NCBI GenBank assembly: GCA_900472485.1
Contig: UCII01000031.1
Coordinates: forward strand, 193 to 64,192
DNA: 64,000 nt
From: Hyphomicrobiales bacterium
Lineage (GTDB): Bacteria; Pseudomonadota; Alphaproteobacteria; Rhizobiales; Rhizobiaceae
Direction: 5' to 3'
In this document: positions 34,516 through 44,261 of the stretch, piece after piece
Layout of the letters: each line of letters begins with the position of its first letter
Numbering within the stretch: the stretch's first letter is position 1
Notes under the pieces: model-generated
Databases searched by the model: none
What the model saw: only the letters and a program-made list of their open reading frames with translations
What the model was told of the DNA's origin: nothing
Position numbers and translations under genes: made by a program

Positions 34516-35958
34516 CTATTTCACCTCGACGAAGTCAGCTGGCTTCCAGGTACCGTCGAAGGCGGGCTTGTCCGGGCCGTAGATACGAATGTAGGCAAAC
34601 CAGCCTCGTCCGGGAACGGTTTTGATCCATCGGCCCTCCTGGCCCTGAGGGGCTGTCGGTCCGAAGTAAAGATCGACCGGATCGCTGCCCTTGACATCCT
34701 TGAGTTCGAACAGCGAGCGGAGCGCTGCCTTGCCCTGGTCCGTCTGAACCTCCGATCGGGTTTGCGCGTCATAGGCCGTGACAGACCAGAAGAGCTTGCC
34801 GGGAACGGGCTGCGGGATCGACAATTTGTAGGTCTTGCCACCATCAAGCCAGGCGCCCGATGCGTCGCGCGCTCCCAACCAATAAAGCGAGCCTGCGCCT
34901 GCGGTCCGTCGGAACATCGCCGGTGAGGTGACGATCGCCTGCGCAAACCAGCGATCGCGCGCTTCAAGATCGACGCCCGCCGGCGTCTCGAATTGGGCGC
35001 TGCCCGGCACCAGACCGACCCATTCCCATTTGCGGTCGGACCAGGCGATCTTGTCGGCGCGGCGACTATTGAAGGCCGAAACCAGAAGCTGGTCGCGTCC
35101 GTTCTTCGCAGCCTTCTCTAGGATCGCTTTCATTCGATCGTCGGGCTTGAAGTCTTTATCCTTTTCGATGCCAAGTGCCTGCAGCAATCCGTACATCGGC
35201 AGGAATTTTTCGACGACCGGCTCCTGCTGAATGATGTCATTCAGCTTCTGCCAGAACTGGATATTGTCTTCCCATTTGAGAGATGTGCTATCCAGATCCA
35301 TCTTGGTGGTGTCGACGAACTTCAATCTCTGCTTTGGATCCGCCAAGGGATAGACCTTGATCGCTTCGAGCGCTTTCAATGCCTTATCTTGATCACCTCC
35401 GACAGGAAGAGCACGCACTGCAAGCAGGTTTTTGTAGGTCGGTGTTCGCCCAACCAGATATCCTTTCGGGATCTTGCCCCGATAGTCGGGACCGACGATC
35501 AGGTGTTTTCCGCCCTTACCGGCGTCCGGCCCCGGCAATCCCATATCGAGAACCCAGCCCTGATTGTGGTCGTTGACCAGACCGATATAGGCGCCTGGCG
35601 GCAACTCTACGACAATGGGCCCCTTGGAGACATCAAGGGTTGCCGAACCGTAAGGCGTATCGGAATTCAACGTAAAACCAATCTGCCGCGGCCCTGCGGC
35701 GGCGGCGCCCATGGCCTCATTGTCATTGATGCCGACGGCGCGATTTCCATTGAAGATGCCTTCGACCGACACCGTCGGATACCAGAAGCGATAGGCGACG
35801 AGCGCGCGCTCAAGGTCGGCATTGTCTTGCGCCCTCGCACTAGTCTCAGCAGTCGGATAGCCCTGGTCGAATTTATAGGTCGCAGCCGTCTCCTGGCCGA
35901 AAGCGGCCGAGGCAAGCAGCGATGAAAGCAGGAAGGCGGTAGCGAGGTTTCGCTTCAT
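34516..35958 (-). CDS. Exported DUF1254/DUF1214 protein (copy 1, intact)
   Basis: The 480-residue protein has a signal peptide (MKRNLATAFLLSSLLASAAF, cleavage near FGQE). The DUF1254 domain (RALVAYRFWYPTVSVEGIFN, LNSDTPYGSATLDVSKGPIV, GPDYRGKIPKGYLVG) is followed by the DUF1214 domain (KTYKLSIPQPVPGKLFWSVT, GWFAYIRIYGPDKPAFDGTW). The biochemical role of this family is unknown; members are periplasmic and common in rhizobia. It lies 41 bp after the frameshifted paralogue and is probably driven by the same box at 37596. Confidence 0.9.
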   Translation of the reverse strand: MKRNLATAFLLSSLLASAAFGQETAATYKFDQGYPTAETSARAQDNADLERALVAYRFWYPTVSVEGIFNGNRAVGINDNEAMGAAAAGPRQIGFTLNSDTPYGSATLDVSKGPIVVELPPGAYIGLVNDHNQGWVLDMGLPGPDAGKGGKHLIVGPDYRGKIPKGYLVGRTPTYKNLLAVRALPVGGDQDKALKALEAIKVYPLADPKQRLKFVDTTKMDLDSTSLKWEDNIQFWQKLNDIIQQEPVVEKFLPMYGLLQALGIEKDKDFKPDDRMKAILEKAAKNGRDQLLVSAFNSRRADKIAWSDRKWEWVGLVPGSAQFETPAGVDLEARDRWFAQAIVTSPAMFRRTAGAGSLYWLGARDASGAWLDGGKTYKLSIPQPVPGKLFWSVTAYDAQTRSEVQTDQGKAALRSLFELKDVKGSDPVDLYFGPTAPQGQEGRWIKTVPGRGWFAYIRIYGPDKPAFDGTWKPADFVEVK

Positions 35959-35999
35959 GATCAGTCTCCGTTCGAACTTTGCGAAAGGGCTTGTTTGCG

Positions 36000-37488
36000 T
36001 CATTTGACTTCGATGAAGTCTTCCAGCTTCCAGGACTTGTCGAACCATGGTTTCAGCGGCCCGTAGAGCCTGAAGATCGTGAACCAGGATTTGCCGGGAA
36101 TCGTCTGAATCCAGTTGGGATTGTCGTTCGGCCTTTCCGGCGAGAGAACGATATCCGTCGAGCCATCGGCGTTCTTCTTCAGGTTCTTCTCACTGGAAAG
36201 GCTCGGGAATTGCTGATCCGTCTGCAGCATCGAACGTGTCTGGGTGTCGTAGACGACGAGCGACCAGAAATCCTTGACCGGAACATTCGCAGGCACATGC
36301 AGACGATAGGTCTTGGCGCCGTCGAACGCCTTTCCATCCGCATCGAGGTTCGCGGAGGCATATTGCGAGCCGATGCCGGGCATTGCCACTGCCATGGCGG
36401 GGGTGTTGACGGTCGCCGCGTAATAGAACATCGTCCTGGCATCGAAATTCCGTGCGCCACCCTTCGTCAGCCATTGATAGCTGCCGCCGATGAAAGGCGT
36501 GTTCCAGTGACGATCCGGGTAGATGTTCGCTTGCGCGGTTGCGGAAATCGATTGAACGGGCGATCGTATTGCCGACGGCCACGGCATCGGTGAGTATCTT
36601 CTTCATCCGCTCGTCTGGCGCGAAGGGCTTGCCCTTGACCAGGCCGATGGCGTTGAACAGGCCCATCATGTCGGGGCCGTAAGAATCCTCCGGTTCTTCC
36701 TGCACGATCTCGTTCAGCTCTTCATAAAAGCTGAAATCGTTGGAATGAACCGTATTCATTTCTCGGCCAGAGAGGTCGATGAACTTTGCTTCATGCTTTT
36801 GCCCGGCCTCTGACAATGGATAGACGCGCATCTTCTCCTTGATGGTGTCAGCCGCAGTCTTCGGAGAGCCATTGGTCATGAAGCCACGACCGAGAATGAG
36901 ATTACCGTAGGTCGGCGATTTGTACGTGTAATATCCCTTGGGGATCTTGCCCTTGTAATCCGGCGGAAGGATCAGATATTTGCCGCCCTTCCCTTTGTCC
37001 GGTCCGGCATTGCCGAGATCGGTCACATAGCGGAACCAGAAATCATTGACGACACCGAGAACATTCGGCGGGCTCTCGATGACGATGGGTCCGTCCTTCA
37101 GATCGATCCAGCTAGCGTAATAGATGCTTTCCGTGTTGGCGGTGAGAAATAGCGATCTGGAGTCCATGAGATCCTGAAAGATCCCGATCGTGCCATTGAC
37201 GCTGCCGACTGCACGGTTGCCGGCGCGCAGGGCGACCATCGAAGCGCCCGGGATGCCGTTCAGAAACGCCTCGACGCCTCGACTGAAGTCGAGCTGATCG
37301 TAGGCTTTTGCCGCAGTGTCCGCCGTCGGAACGCCATCGAAGAACTCAAGCTTGCCGATCCGGGTATCAATGCTGCCCGGCGTCGTGATCTGCACCGGAA
37401 TTTGCGTGGTCATCTTATAATCCGCAGCCTGTGCGGCACCGGCGAAAACGCAGATGAGGCTGGTTGCTGCAAATGCGATCGTCTTCAT
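36000..37488 (-). pseudogene. DUF1254/DUF1214 protein (copy 2), frameshifted
   Basis: The first part (37488 down to about 36545) carries a signal peptide and a DUF1254 domain ending DAVAVGNTIARSID. The second part, in another frame to 36000, continues ATAQANIYPDRHWNTPFIGG and a full DUF1214 domain ending KLEDFIEVK. Reading through requires removing one base near 36540-36548, where minus-strand GATTTCCGCAACC would become GATTTCGCAACC and give IDFATAQANIYP. Both halves are otherwise intact, so the shift is recent or a sequencing error. The box at 37596 lies 107 bp upstream. Confidence 0.8.
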
Positions 37489-37595
37489 GCATTCCCCTCG
37501 ATTTACCCTCGAAACGTCGCCGAGCTCCCAGCTCTTGTCGAAGAATGCTTGGGTTGAGCTGTATGAGGGAGAGAGGAGACCAACCTACCCGTCGA

Positions 37596-37615
37596 GGTAA
37601 GTACGCAACGGTAAA
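37596..37615 (-). promoter_or_regulatory. Island box a (upstream of the DUF1254 pair)
   Basis: Minus-strand TTTACCGTTGCGTACTTACC, 107 bp before the DUF1254 copy 2 start. Only 31 bp separate it from box b, which points the other way. A further TTTAC lies 21 bp upstream of it on the same strand. Confidence 0.75.
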
Positions 37616-37646
37616 TGGCGGGCGATGCCGCGTAAATGGACGCTCG

Positions 37647-37666
37647 TTTACAGTTGCGTACTTACG
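37647..37666 (+). promoter_or_regulatory. Island box b (upstream of the lipoprotein hydrolase)
   Basis: Plus-strand TTTACAGTTGCGTACTTACG, 49 bp before the hydrolase ATG. It agrees with the eight-site consensus at every conserved position. Confidence 0.75.
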
Positions 37667-37715
37667 CGCACGCCCGCGAACGCCGATGGTGGCGAGGATC
37701 AACGGCGGAGCGTAT

Positions 37716-38927
37716 ATGCATCGACATCTTGCCATTGCAGCCTTGCTCTTGCTTTCGGGCTGCGGCCATCCCGCTGGCGTGATGACGCCCGTTGCGCTTG
37801 GTCCTGCCACCTTGAAGACGTCGCAGGTCGACATGCTGGTGGCAACGACCCGACAACCCTCGGGCAACCCGGCAACACTATTCAATGGCGAACGCAGCCC
37901 AAAGCCCTATTTGACGGAGATCGCCGTCTCCATTCCAGCGAAGCGGGATCCCGGCACGGTCCAATGGCCAAAGCGCCTGCCACCCGATCCAAGCACGGAC
38001 TTCGCCGTCACGCGTGTCAAACAGATCGACACGGTCTTGGAAGGCAGGGCATGGTTCAAGCAGCATGTCGAGGATGGTCACGCCCTGGTCTTTATCCATG
38101 GCTTCAACAACAAATACGAGGACTCGGTCTTCCGGTTGGCGCAGATCGTTCACGATTCTCGCATGAAGGCGACACCGATCCTGTTCACCTGGCCTTCGCG
38201 CGCGAGCCTGTTTGCCTACGAATATGACAAGGAGAGCACCAACTATTCCCGCACGGCACTTGAGCAGGCGCTACGGATCCTGGCGCAAGATCCGAGCGTC
38301 AAGGACATCACCATCCTTGCTCATTCGATGGGGACGTGGCTTGCCATGGAGTCCCTGCGTCAGATGGGTATTCGCGATGGTCACGTCGACCGCAAAATTC
38401 GCGATGTGATCTTGGCTTCCCCCGATATCGACATTCAGGTCTTTGCCAAACAATTCGTCGAAATGGGAAAGCCCCGGCCCAAATTTACGATCTTCGTCTC
38501 TCAGGACGACCGCGCCCTTGCCGCTTCCAGCTTGATTACCGGACGTGTCCAGCGACTGGGTGCCATTAACCCGGCGGAAGAACCTTATCGCTCACGACTG
38601 GAAAAGGCCGGGATCACGGCGATCGACCTGACGAAGGTGAAGAGCGGTGACAGCATGAATCATGGCAAATTCGCCGAAAGCCCGCAGATCGTTCAACTTA
38701 TCGGCCAAAGACTGATGACGGGCCAGACACTGACGGATTCCAACGTTCCCCTCGGAGAGGGCGTTGCTGCCGTTATTGGCGGCACGGCAAGAACGGTCGG
38801 AACGGTTGCCGCTACGACGATTTCGGCGCCACTCACCGTTGTTGAGCAGCCGAGAAAGAGCCGTTCGCAAACCGACGTTGGCGCAACCTTGACCGAAGAC
38901 CCGGACTCCAAGCCGCTGACGCAATAA
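37716..38927 (+). CDS. Lipoprotein with alpha/beta hydrolase domain (DUF900)
   Basis: The 403-residue protein has a lipoprotein signal (MHRHLAIAALLLLSGCG, lipobox LSGC, acylated Cys16). The DUF900 hydrolase core has HALVFIHGFNNKYEDSVFRL, ILFTWPSRASLFAYEYDKES, and the nucleophile serine in ILAHSMGTWLAMESL, with SPDIDIQVF behind. It is probably an envelope-anchored esterase or lipase; the substrate is unknown. The ATG is chosen for GGCGGAG before it and the signal peptide. Box b lies 49 bp upstream. Confidence 0.88.
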   Translation: MHRHLAIAALLLLSGCGHPAGVMTPVALGPATLKTSQVDMLVATTRQPSGNPATLFNGERSPKPYLTEIAVSIPAKRDPGTVQWPKRLPPDPSTDFAVTRVKQIDTVLEGRAWFKQHVEDGHALVFIHGFNNKYEDSVFRLAQIVHDSRMKATPILFTWPSRASLFAYEYDKESTNYSRTALEQALRILAQDPSVKDITILAHSMGTWLAMESLRQMGIRDGHVDRKIRDVILASPDIDIQVFAKQFVEMGKPRPKFTIFVSQDDRALAASSLITGRVQRLGAINPAEEPYRSRLEKAGITAIDLTKVKSGDSMNHGKFAESPQIVQLIGQRLMTGQTLTDSNVPLGEGVAAVIGGTARTVGTVAATTISAPLTVVEQPRKSRSQTDVGATLTEDPDSKPLTQ

Positions 38928-38972
38928 GCTCGTCGTATTTTACGGCGACATTTACAACCGGCAACGCGCCGA

Positions 38973-38992
38973 TTTACCGTTGCGTACTTCCG
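38973..38992 (+). promoter_or_regulatory. Island box c (upstream of the sulfatase)
   Basis: Plus-strand TTTACCGTTGCGTACTTCCG, 124 bp before the sulfatase start, the longest gap among the eight. An additional TTTAC lies 22 bp upstream. Confidence 0.75.
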
Positions 38993-39116
38993 TGCACGTA
39001 CATAAAGACGAAGTCTCTCCTTGCGTCGACTGACGACGATCCAGATGTGGCGGCATCCGTCCGCCCGACGACAGGGAGACCGTAATGTTCAACGACCGGA
39101 TTGCCAGGGGGTCACA

Positions 39117-40760
39117 ATGACCTCCGTTTCCAGAAAGCTCTTTTCCGCGACGGTCGCCGTCGCGATGACCTTGACGTCGACGACGTTCCTGACGTCGGCG
39201 CATGCGCAGACGGCGCCCGCTGGCACCACCGCGCCGGCAAATTCGGCGAGCTCCGCCAGACCGAACATTCTTGTGATCTTCGGCGACGACGTTGGCCAGA
39301 CGAATATCAGTGCCTATTCCATGGGACTGATGGGCTATCGCACACCGAATATCGATCGCATTGCTCGCGAGGGCATGCTTTTCACCGACTACTATGCCGA
39401 GAACTCGTGCACGGCCGGTCGCTCGACCTTTATCACAGGGCAAGCCTGCCTACGAACGGGCCTGTGTAAGGTCGGCGCACCGGGTGCACCAGTCGGCCTC
39501 CAGGCTTCCGACATCACCATCGCCCAGGCACTGAAGCCGCTTGGCTACGCCACCGGCCAATTCGGCAAGAATCACCTTGGAGACAAGGATGAATATCTGC
39601 CGACCAATCATGGCTTCGATGAATTCTATGGCAACCTCTATCATCTCAATGCCGAGGAAGAACCGGAACAGCCGACATGGCCGAAGGATGACAAGGAGTT
39701 CCTGAAAGCCTATTCACCCCGCGGTGTCGTGAAGGCTTCGGCCGATGGCAAGATCGAAGATACCGGTCCTCTCACGAAGAAACGAATGGAAACGATCGAC
39801 GACGAGACGACGGGCGCCGCGATCGATTTCATAAAGAAACAGGTTGAGCAGGGCAAACCCTTCTTCACCTGGATGAACACCACTCGCATGCACGCTTTCA
39901 CCCATGTCCGCGCGTCAATGCGCGGTCAAAGCGGCATGACTTACAATGAATATGCCGACGGCATGGTTGAACATGACGGCGACGTCGGAAAGCTTCTAAA
40001 GACACTTGATGATCTGAAGATCACCGACAACACCATCGTTGTTTATACGACTGACAACGGTCCTAACCAATGGTCCTGGCCGGATGCGGCAACGACACCT
40101 TTCCGAAGCGAAAAGGACACCAACTGGGAAGGTGCCTTCCGGGTGCCTGCCATGGTTCGCTGGCCGGGTCATATCAAACCAGACCAGGTTTCGAACCAGA
40201 TGTTTTCCGGCCTGGATTGGTTCCCAACCCTTCTTGCCGCGGCAGGCGATGCCGACGTCAAGGACCGGCTGTTGAATGGCTGGAAGCCCGATGGCAGCAG
40301 TACGACCTTCAAGAACCATCTTGATGGCTACAATCAGCTCGATTATCTCACAGGCAAATCCGACAAGAGTGCCCGCAGCGAGTTCTTCTACTTCGATGAC
40401 GACGGCAATCTTGTCGCGACGCGCTTCGACGAGTGGAAGGTTGTCTTCCATGAACAGCCCGCTCCCGGAGGGTTTGCAGTTTGGCAGACGCCTCTCACGA
40501 CCTGGCGAGTTCCGAAGCTATTCAACCTCAGGATGGATCCCTACGAACGCGCCGACGTCGTCTCCGACCAGTACAATGATTGGCTCGTGCGCAGTGACTT
40601 CCTTCTCGTGAAAGCTCAGCTGAAGGCTGCCGCTTTCCTGGAAACCTTCATCAAGTATCCGCCAAGCCAGCGGGGAGCCAGCTTTAACCTCGAAGGCGTC
40701 CGCGCTCAGATCGACAAGGCTATCGATCAATCCTTCAAGGATCGCGGCATCGAAAAGTGA
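39117..40760 (+). CDS. Exported arylsulfatase, Cys-type
   Basis: The 547-residue alkaline-phosphatase-superfamily sulfatase starts with a signal peptide (residues 1 to about 31, ending SAHAQ). The metal-binding start of the fold is NILVIFGDDVGQTN, and the sulfatase signature is SCTAGRSTFITGQ with the formylglycine cysteine at residue 98 (C-x-A-x-R). A later histidine/lysine site is in GKNHLGD. It needs conversion of C98 to formylglycine, and a formylglycine-generating enzyme lies in the same island at 47223. It would hydrolyse sulfate esters in the periplasm. Confidence 0.93.
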   Translation: MTSVSRKLFSATVAVAMTLTSTTFLTSAHAQTAPAGTTAPANSASSARPNILVIFGDDVGQTNISAYSMGLMGYRTPNIDRIAREGMLFTDYYAENSCTAGRSTFITGQACLRTGLCKVGAPGAPVGLQASDITIAQALKPLGYATGQFGKNHLGDKDEYLPTNHGFDEFYGNLYHLNAEEEPEQPTWPKDDKEFLKAYSPRGVVKASADGKIEDTGPLTKKRMETIDDETTGAAIDFIKKQVEQGKPFFTWMNTTRMHAFTHVRASMRGQSGMTYNEYADGMVEHDGDVGKLLKTLDDLKITDNTIVVYTTDNGPNQWSWPDAATTPFRSEKDTNWEGAFRVPAMVRWPGHIKPDQVSNQMFSGLDWFPTLLAAAGDADVKDRLLNGWKPDGSSTTFKNHLDGYNQLDYLTGKSDKSARSEFFYFDDDGNLVATRFDEWKVVFHEQPAPGGFAVWQTPLTTWRVPKLFNLRMDPYERADVVSDQYNDWLVRSDFLLVKAQLKAAAFLETFIKYPPSQRGASFNLEGVRAQIDKAIDQSFKDRGIEK

Positions 40761-40770
40761 AACCGATTGT

Positions 40771-40802
40771 GCGGGGCGCGCCAATGTGCGCCCCGCTTTT
40801 TT
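40771..40802 (+). terminator. Rho-independent terminator after the sulfatase
   Basis: GCGGGGCGC at 40771-40779 and GCGCCCCGC at 40788-40796 make a perfect 9-bp GC stem with an 8-base loop, followed at once by six T residues. It starts 10 bp after the sulfatase stop. It would uncouple sulfatase expression from the MoxR operon 26 bp further on, or act as a partial attenuator, since no box is found between them. Confidence 0.85.
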
Positions 40803-40827
40803 CCTTCCAACGCGAAAAGTCAGTTTT

Positions 40828-41805
40828 ATGGCGGCACGTGACGATATCCTCGCGCTGGGCAAGCGCATCGGCCAGTCCATCATCGGGCAGGAAACCATGG
40901 TGGAACGCCTATTGCTCGGCCTGCTTGCCAATGGTCATCTTCTCGTCGAGGGCCTGCCGGGTCTTGCTAAGACCCGTGCAATCAAAAGCCTGGCAAAGAA
41001 CCTCAATTCCGAGCTTTCGCGCGTGCAGTTCACCCCGGACCTGCTGCCCGCCGATATCACCGGTTCGGAGATTTATTTTTCCGAGGGCGGCAAAGGCGAA
41101 TTCAAGTTTCAGCAGGGGCCTATCTTTGCCAATCTGATCCTCGCCGACGAGATCAACCGCGCGCCTGCGAAGGTTCAGTCTGCGCTTCTGGAGGCCATGG
41201 AAGAACGTCAGGTCACGGTTGGCGGCAAGAGCTATAAGCTGCCCGATCTCTTCATGGTCATGGCCACGCAAAATCCGATCGAACAGGAGGGCACGTACCC
41301 GCTCCCGGAGGCGCAGCTAGACCGCTTCCTGATGCATGTCGAGGTCGGCTACCCCGACGAGGCTTCGGAAGCCGCGATCATGCGCCTGAACCGCGATGAG
41401 GAAAATGCCGCTCACAGCAACAACGCGGCCGTCACGACGGAACGCCTCGATCCCAATGCAATCTACGATGCCCGCAAGGAGATCGGTATGGTCACCGTCT
41501 CCGATCCGGTCGAGAAATACATGGTCGCACTGGTCTTCGCGACACGCTATCCGGACCGCTACGATAAGGACCTTGCAAAGCTGCTGCAGGTCGGCGTAAG
41601 CCCCCGTGGCATTATCGGCCTTGACAAGGTCGCGCGGTCGCGTGCCTGGCTCCAGGGCCGCAATTATGTGACCCCGGACGATGTCAAGGCCATCGTCAAC
41701 AACGTGTTTCGCCATCGCCTGATCCTCTCCTATGAGGCCCACGCCTCGAGCACGGGGGCCGATCAGGTGATCGACCGCATCACAGATCTGGTGGCAGTCT
41801 CATGA
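40828..41805 (+). CDS. moxR: MoxR family AAA+ ATPase
   Basis: The 325-residue ATPase has Walker A-like VEGLPGLAKT, Walker B LILADEINRAP, sensor region MATQNPIEQEGTYPLPEAQL then DRF, and an arginine/lid C-terminus (VARSRAWLQGRNYVTPDDVK). MoxR ATPases act as chaperones that mature or assemble partner VWA-containing proteins, which are encoded directly downstream. An earlier ATG at 40786 falls inside the terminator, so the start at 40828 is preferred. It overlaps the DUF58 gene by ATGA. Confidence 0.93.
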   Translation: MAARDDILALGKRIGQSIIGQETMVERLLLGLLANGHLLVEGLPGLAKTRAIKSLAKNLNSELSRVQFTPDLLPADITGSEIYFSEGGKGEFKFQQGPIFANLILADEINRAPAKVQSALLEAMEERQVTVGGKSYKLPDLFMVMATQNPIEQEGTYPLPEAQLDRFLMHVEVGYPDEASEAAIMRLNRDEENAAHSNNAAVTTERLDPNAIYDARKEIGMVTVSDPVEKYMVALVFATRYPDRYDKDLAKLLQVGVSPRGIIGLDKVARSRAWLQGRNYVTPDDVKAIVNNVFRHRLILSYEAHASSTGADQVIDRITDLVAVS

Positions 41806-42761
41806 GGCCCGTTAAAAGAGCCCTTGAAGACGACAGGATCCACGTCACGACCGCCAGTCTCGTCGCCCTCGAGAGCCAGGCCCGTGATTTGAGGTTCGTG
41901 CAGCGTGCCAAGAGCCATCAACAACTCTCAGGGCGAATGCAATCCAGTCTTCGTGGGCGCGGCCTGATCTTCGAGGAGCTGCGTGAATATCTGCCCGGCG
42001 ATGATATTCGCTCGATCGACTGGCGGGTGACGGCACGCACCGGAAGTCCCGTCGTCAGGGTCTATGGCGAGGAAAAGGAACGACCGGCGACCATAGTGGT
42101 CGATCAGCGCATCAACATGTTCTTCGGAAGCCGTCGATCGATGAAATCAGTCACGGCTGCGGAAGCAGCCATTCTCTGTGCCTGGCGTGTTCTTGGCTCG
42201 GGTGACCGTGTCGGAGGCCTCGTCTTCAACAATAGCGCAGTCAGCGAGGTCAAGCCGCATCGCAGCCGCAATGCGGTCATTGCGCTTGCAGACGCGATCG
42301 CCGAGCAGAATATCAGGCTTTGCGCCTCCTCGCCGGATGAGCCCTCGCGATCAAGTCTCGACGACGTCCTCATTCGGCTTTCGACCGTCGCCCATCATGA
42401 CCATCTGCTTATCATCATCAGCGACTTTGACGGCCACGGCGACCGCACACGCGATCTGCTTCTCAGGCTCTCCAGCCGCAACGATATCATCTGTCTGCTG
42501 GTCTACGATCCGTTTCTGTTGGAGTTGCCGAAACGCGGCGAGATCGTCGTCAGTGGCGGCGAACTGCAGGCCCAGCTTGCGCTTGGCCAGAGTTCCGTGC
42601 GCAGTGCGATCGATGCGTTTGCCCGCCGGCGCGGCAGGGAGCTGCGCGCCTGGCAACGGGAACTCGGTCTGCCGATGCTACCCGTTTCGGCAGCAGAAGA
42701 AACGGCGCCGCAGCTGCGCCGTCTGCTCGAACAGGCCAATTGGCGGCAACGGAGACGATGA
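41802..42761 (+). CDS. DUF58 domain protein
   Basis: This 319-residue protein has the DUF58 hallmark GRGLIFEELREYLPGDDIRS then IDWRVTARTG, followed by a degenerate VWA fold (TIVVDQRINMFFGSRRSMKS, LLIIISDFDGHGDRTRD). It is a standard partner of MoxR ATPases in Bat-type operons. It probably sits at the cytoplasmic face of the inner membrane. The stop overlaps the next gene by ATGA. Confidence 0.92.
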   Translation: MRPVKRALEDDRIHVTTASLVALESQARDLRFVQRAKSHQQLSGRMQSSLRGRGLIFEELREYLPGDDIRSIDWRVTARTGSPVVRVYGEEKERPATIVVDQRINMFFGSRRSMKSVTAAEAAILCAWRVLGSGDRVGGLVFNNSAVSEVKPHRSRNAVIALADAIAEQNIRLCASSPDEPSRSSLDDVLIRLSTVAHHDHLLIIISDFDGHGDRTRDLLLRLSSRNDIICLLVYDPFLLELPKRGEIVVSGGELQAQLALGQSSVRSAIDAFARRRGRELRAWQRELGLPMLPVSAAEETAPQLRRLLEQANWRQRRR

Positions 42762-43285
42762 TGGCGGAGGCAACTGCCAATCCAGACCAGATGGCAAGCG
42801 TCGCCTTGCGGTCGCTGCATGACATTTCCATGCCGCAGCCGGTTTCCTGGGTGCCGCAAACCTGGGGCTGGGCCGTCGTTCTCGTCTGCATCCTTCTCCT
42901 TCTCGTTGCCTATGGTTTTCGCGCCTTTAGACGCTACCAGCGCAATGCCTATCGGCGCGAAGCGCTGGAACGGCTAAGAGTGATTGCAGAAACTATGCAG
43001 TCCCCGGCAACGCGCCGGCGAGGCATTGACGATCTGGCCGAGCTCGTCAAGCGTACGGCGCTTGCCGGCTGGAGGCGCGAACAGGTTGCGTCCCTGACAG
43101 GCGCCGATTGGAATGCCTTCCTGGCATCAAGCGCGGATAATGGCGAAAGCGCTGCCCTCAAGCGGCTGTTCGACGACCTCGAATATCATGATCAGGCGCC
43201 CTTTCAGCGTTTGCCCTCTTCGGAACTCACGCTGCTGGTACAGGACGCTAGACACTGGATCGAGCGGCATCATGTATCAGCTTGA
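42758..43285 (+). CDS. DUF4381 membrane protein of the Bat operon
   Basis: The 175-residue protein has one membrane helix near residues 36-56 (WAVVLVCILLLLVAYGFRAF) and a cytoplasmic helical domain (YRREALERLRVIAETMQSP, LTGADWNAFLASS). The arrangement is that of DUF4381 proteins in MoxR operons. The start at 42758 overlaps the DUF58 stop and has CGGAG before it. The 3' end overlaps the VWA gene by 14 bp. Role: membrane adaptor, by context only. Confidence 0.85.
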   Translation: MMAEATANPDQMASVALRSLHDISMPQPVSWVPQTWGWAVVLVCILLLLVAYGFRAFRRYQRNAYRREALERLRVIAETMQSPATRRRGIDDLAELVKRTALAGWRREQVASLTGADWNAFLASSADNGESAALKRLFDDLEYHDQAPFQRLPSSELTLLVQDARHWIERHHVSA

Positions 43286-44261
43286 TCTGCCCTGGCTGCT
43301 CCTCCTTCTGCCTCTGCCGCTCGTCGTGCACTGGCTTTTTCCCCCGCATCACGCCGCCTCGCCATCCGTCAGGCTGCCATTCTTTGAGGAAGTGGCGAAA
43401 GCTGCCGGCGTCACTCCCGCCCGTGGATCGGTCGCACCGAGACGATCACGATCTCAGGTCATCGTCGAAACGATTGCGTGGGGTCTGCTCATCCTTGCGC
43501 TTGCAAGACCGCAATTCGTCGAACCGCCCCTCGAGAAGCTGGAACCTCAGCGTGACATCCTTCTTGCTCTTGATCTGTCACAATCGATGGATACGCGGGA
43601 TTTTCCGGGCGCCGACGGCAAGCCCGAAGCACGTGTCGATGCTGTCAGACGGACCGTATCCGATTTCATAGAAAAGCGGGGCAGTGACCGGATCGGGTTG
43701 ATCGCCTTCGGTGACGCCCCCTACCCGCTGGCACCCTTTACAATGGACCATTTCCTCGTGCGGACGCTGGTCGCGAGCCTGCTTCCCGGGATCGCAGGCC
43801 CACGGACCTCACTTGGTGATTCACTCGGGCTTGCCATTCGCATGTTCGAAAAGACGCGCGTGCCTGAGAAAGTCCTGATCCTGTTGACGGATGGCAATGA
43901 CACGGCAAGCAAAATGCCACCGTTGAAGGCGGCGGAGATCGCCAAGGCAAAGGGCATTGTCGTCCACACGATCGGCATCGGCGATCCGAAGGCCACCGGC
44001 GAGGAGAAGCTCGACATTGCGACCTTGCAACAGATCGCGGCAAAGACCGGGGGGCGCTACTTTTTCGGCAGCGATCAGCCGTCGCTTACCACAATCTACA
44101 ACGTGCTCGATGCTATCACACCGCAAAACCAGAAGCGGCTGTCCTGGCGGCCACGTGTCGAACTGTTTCAGTGGCCGCTCGCCATGGCATTTTCCCTCCT
44201 GTCAGGATGGTACCTGCTCACAGGGCTTGTTGGTTTCGTTAGGCGGAGGGTGGCGACATGA
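43272..44261 (+). CDS. VWA domain membrane protein (BatA-like)
   Basis: The 329-residue protein has N-terminal helices (LPWLLLLLPLPLVVHWLF; VIVETIAWGLLILALA) and a VWA domain with a complete MIDAS: DLSQS (DxSxS), TSLGDS and LLTDGNDT. A C-terminal membrane helix closes it. BatA-type proteins display the VWA domain in the periplasm. The start is inside the end of the DUF4381 gene, and it overlaps the following VWA gene by ATGA. Confidence 0.92.
   Translation: MYQLDLPWLLLLLPLPLVVHWLFPPHHAASPSVRLPFFEEVAKAAGVTPARGSVAPRRSRSQVIVETIAWGLLILALARPQFVEPPLEKLEPQRDILLALDLSQSMDTRDFPGADGKPEARVDAVRRTVSDFIEKRGSDRIGLIAFGDAPYPLAPFTMDHFLVRTLVASLLPGIAGPRTSLGDSLGLAIRMFEKTRVPEKVLILLTDGNDTASKMPPLKAAEIAKAKGIVVHTIGIGDPKATGEEKLDIATLQQIAAKTGGRYFFGSDQPSLTTIYNVLDAITPQNQKRLSWRPRVELFQWPLAMAFSLLSGWYLLTGLVGFVRRRVAT

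Noticed and set aside
36000..36587. Second half of the frameshifted DUF1254 protein as a separate gene
   Set aside because: Its first dozen residues come from the wrong frame of the DUF1254 domain and it lacks a start signal; it is the 3' part of the broken gene.
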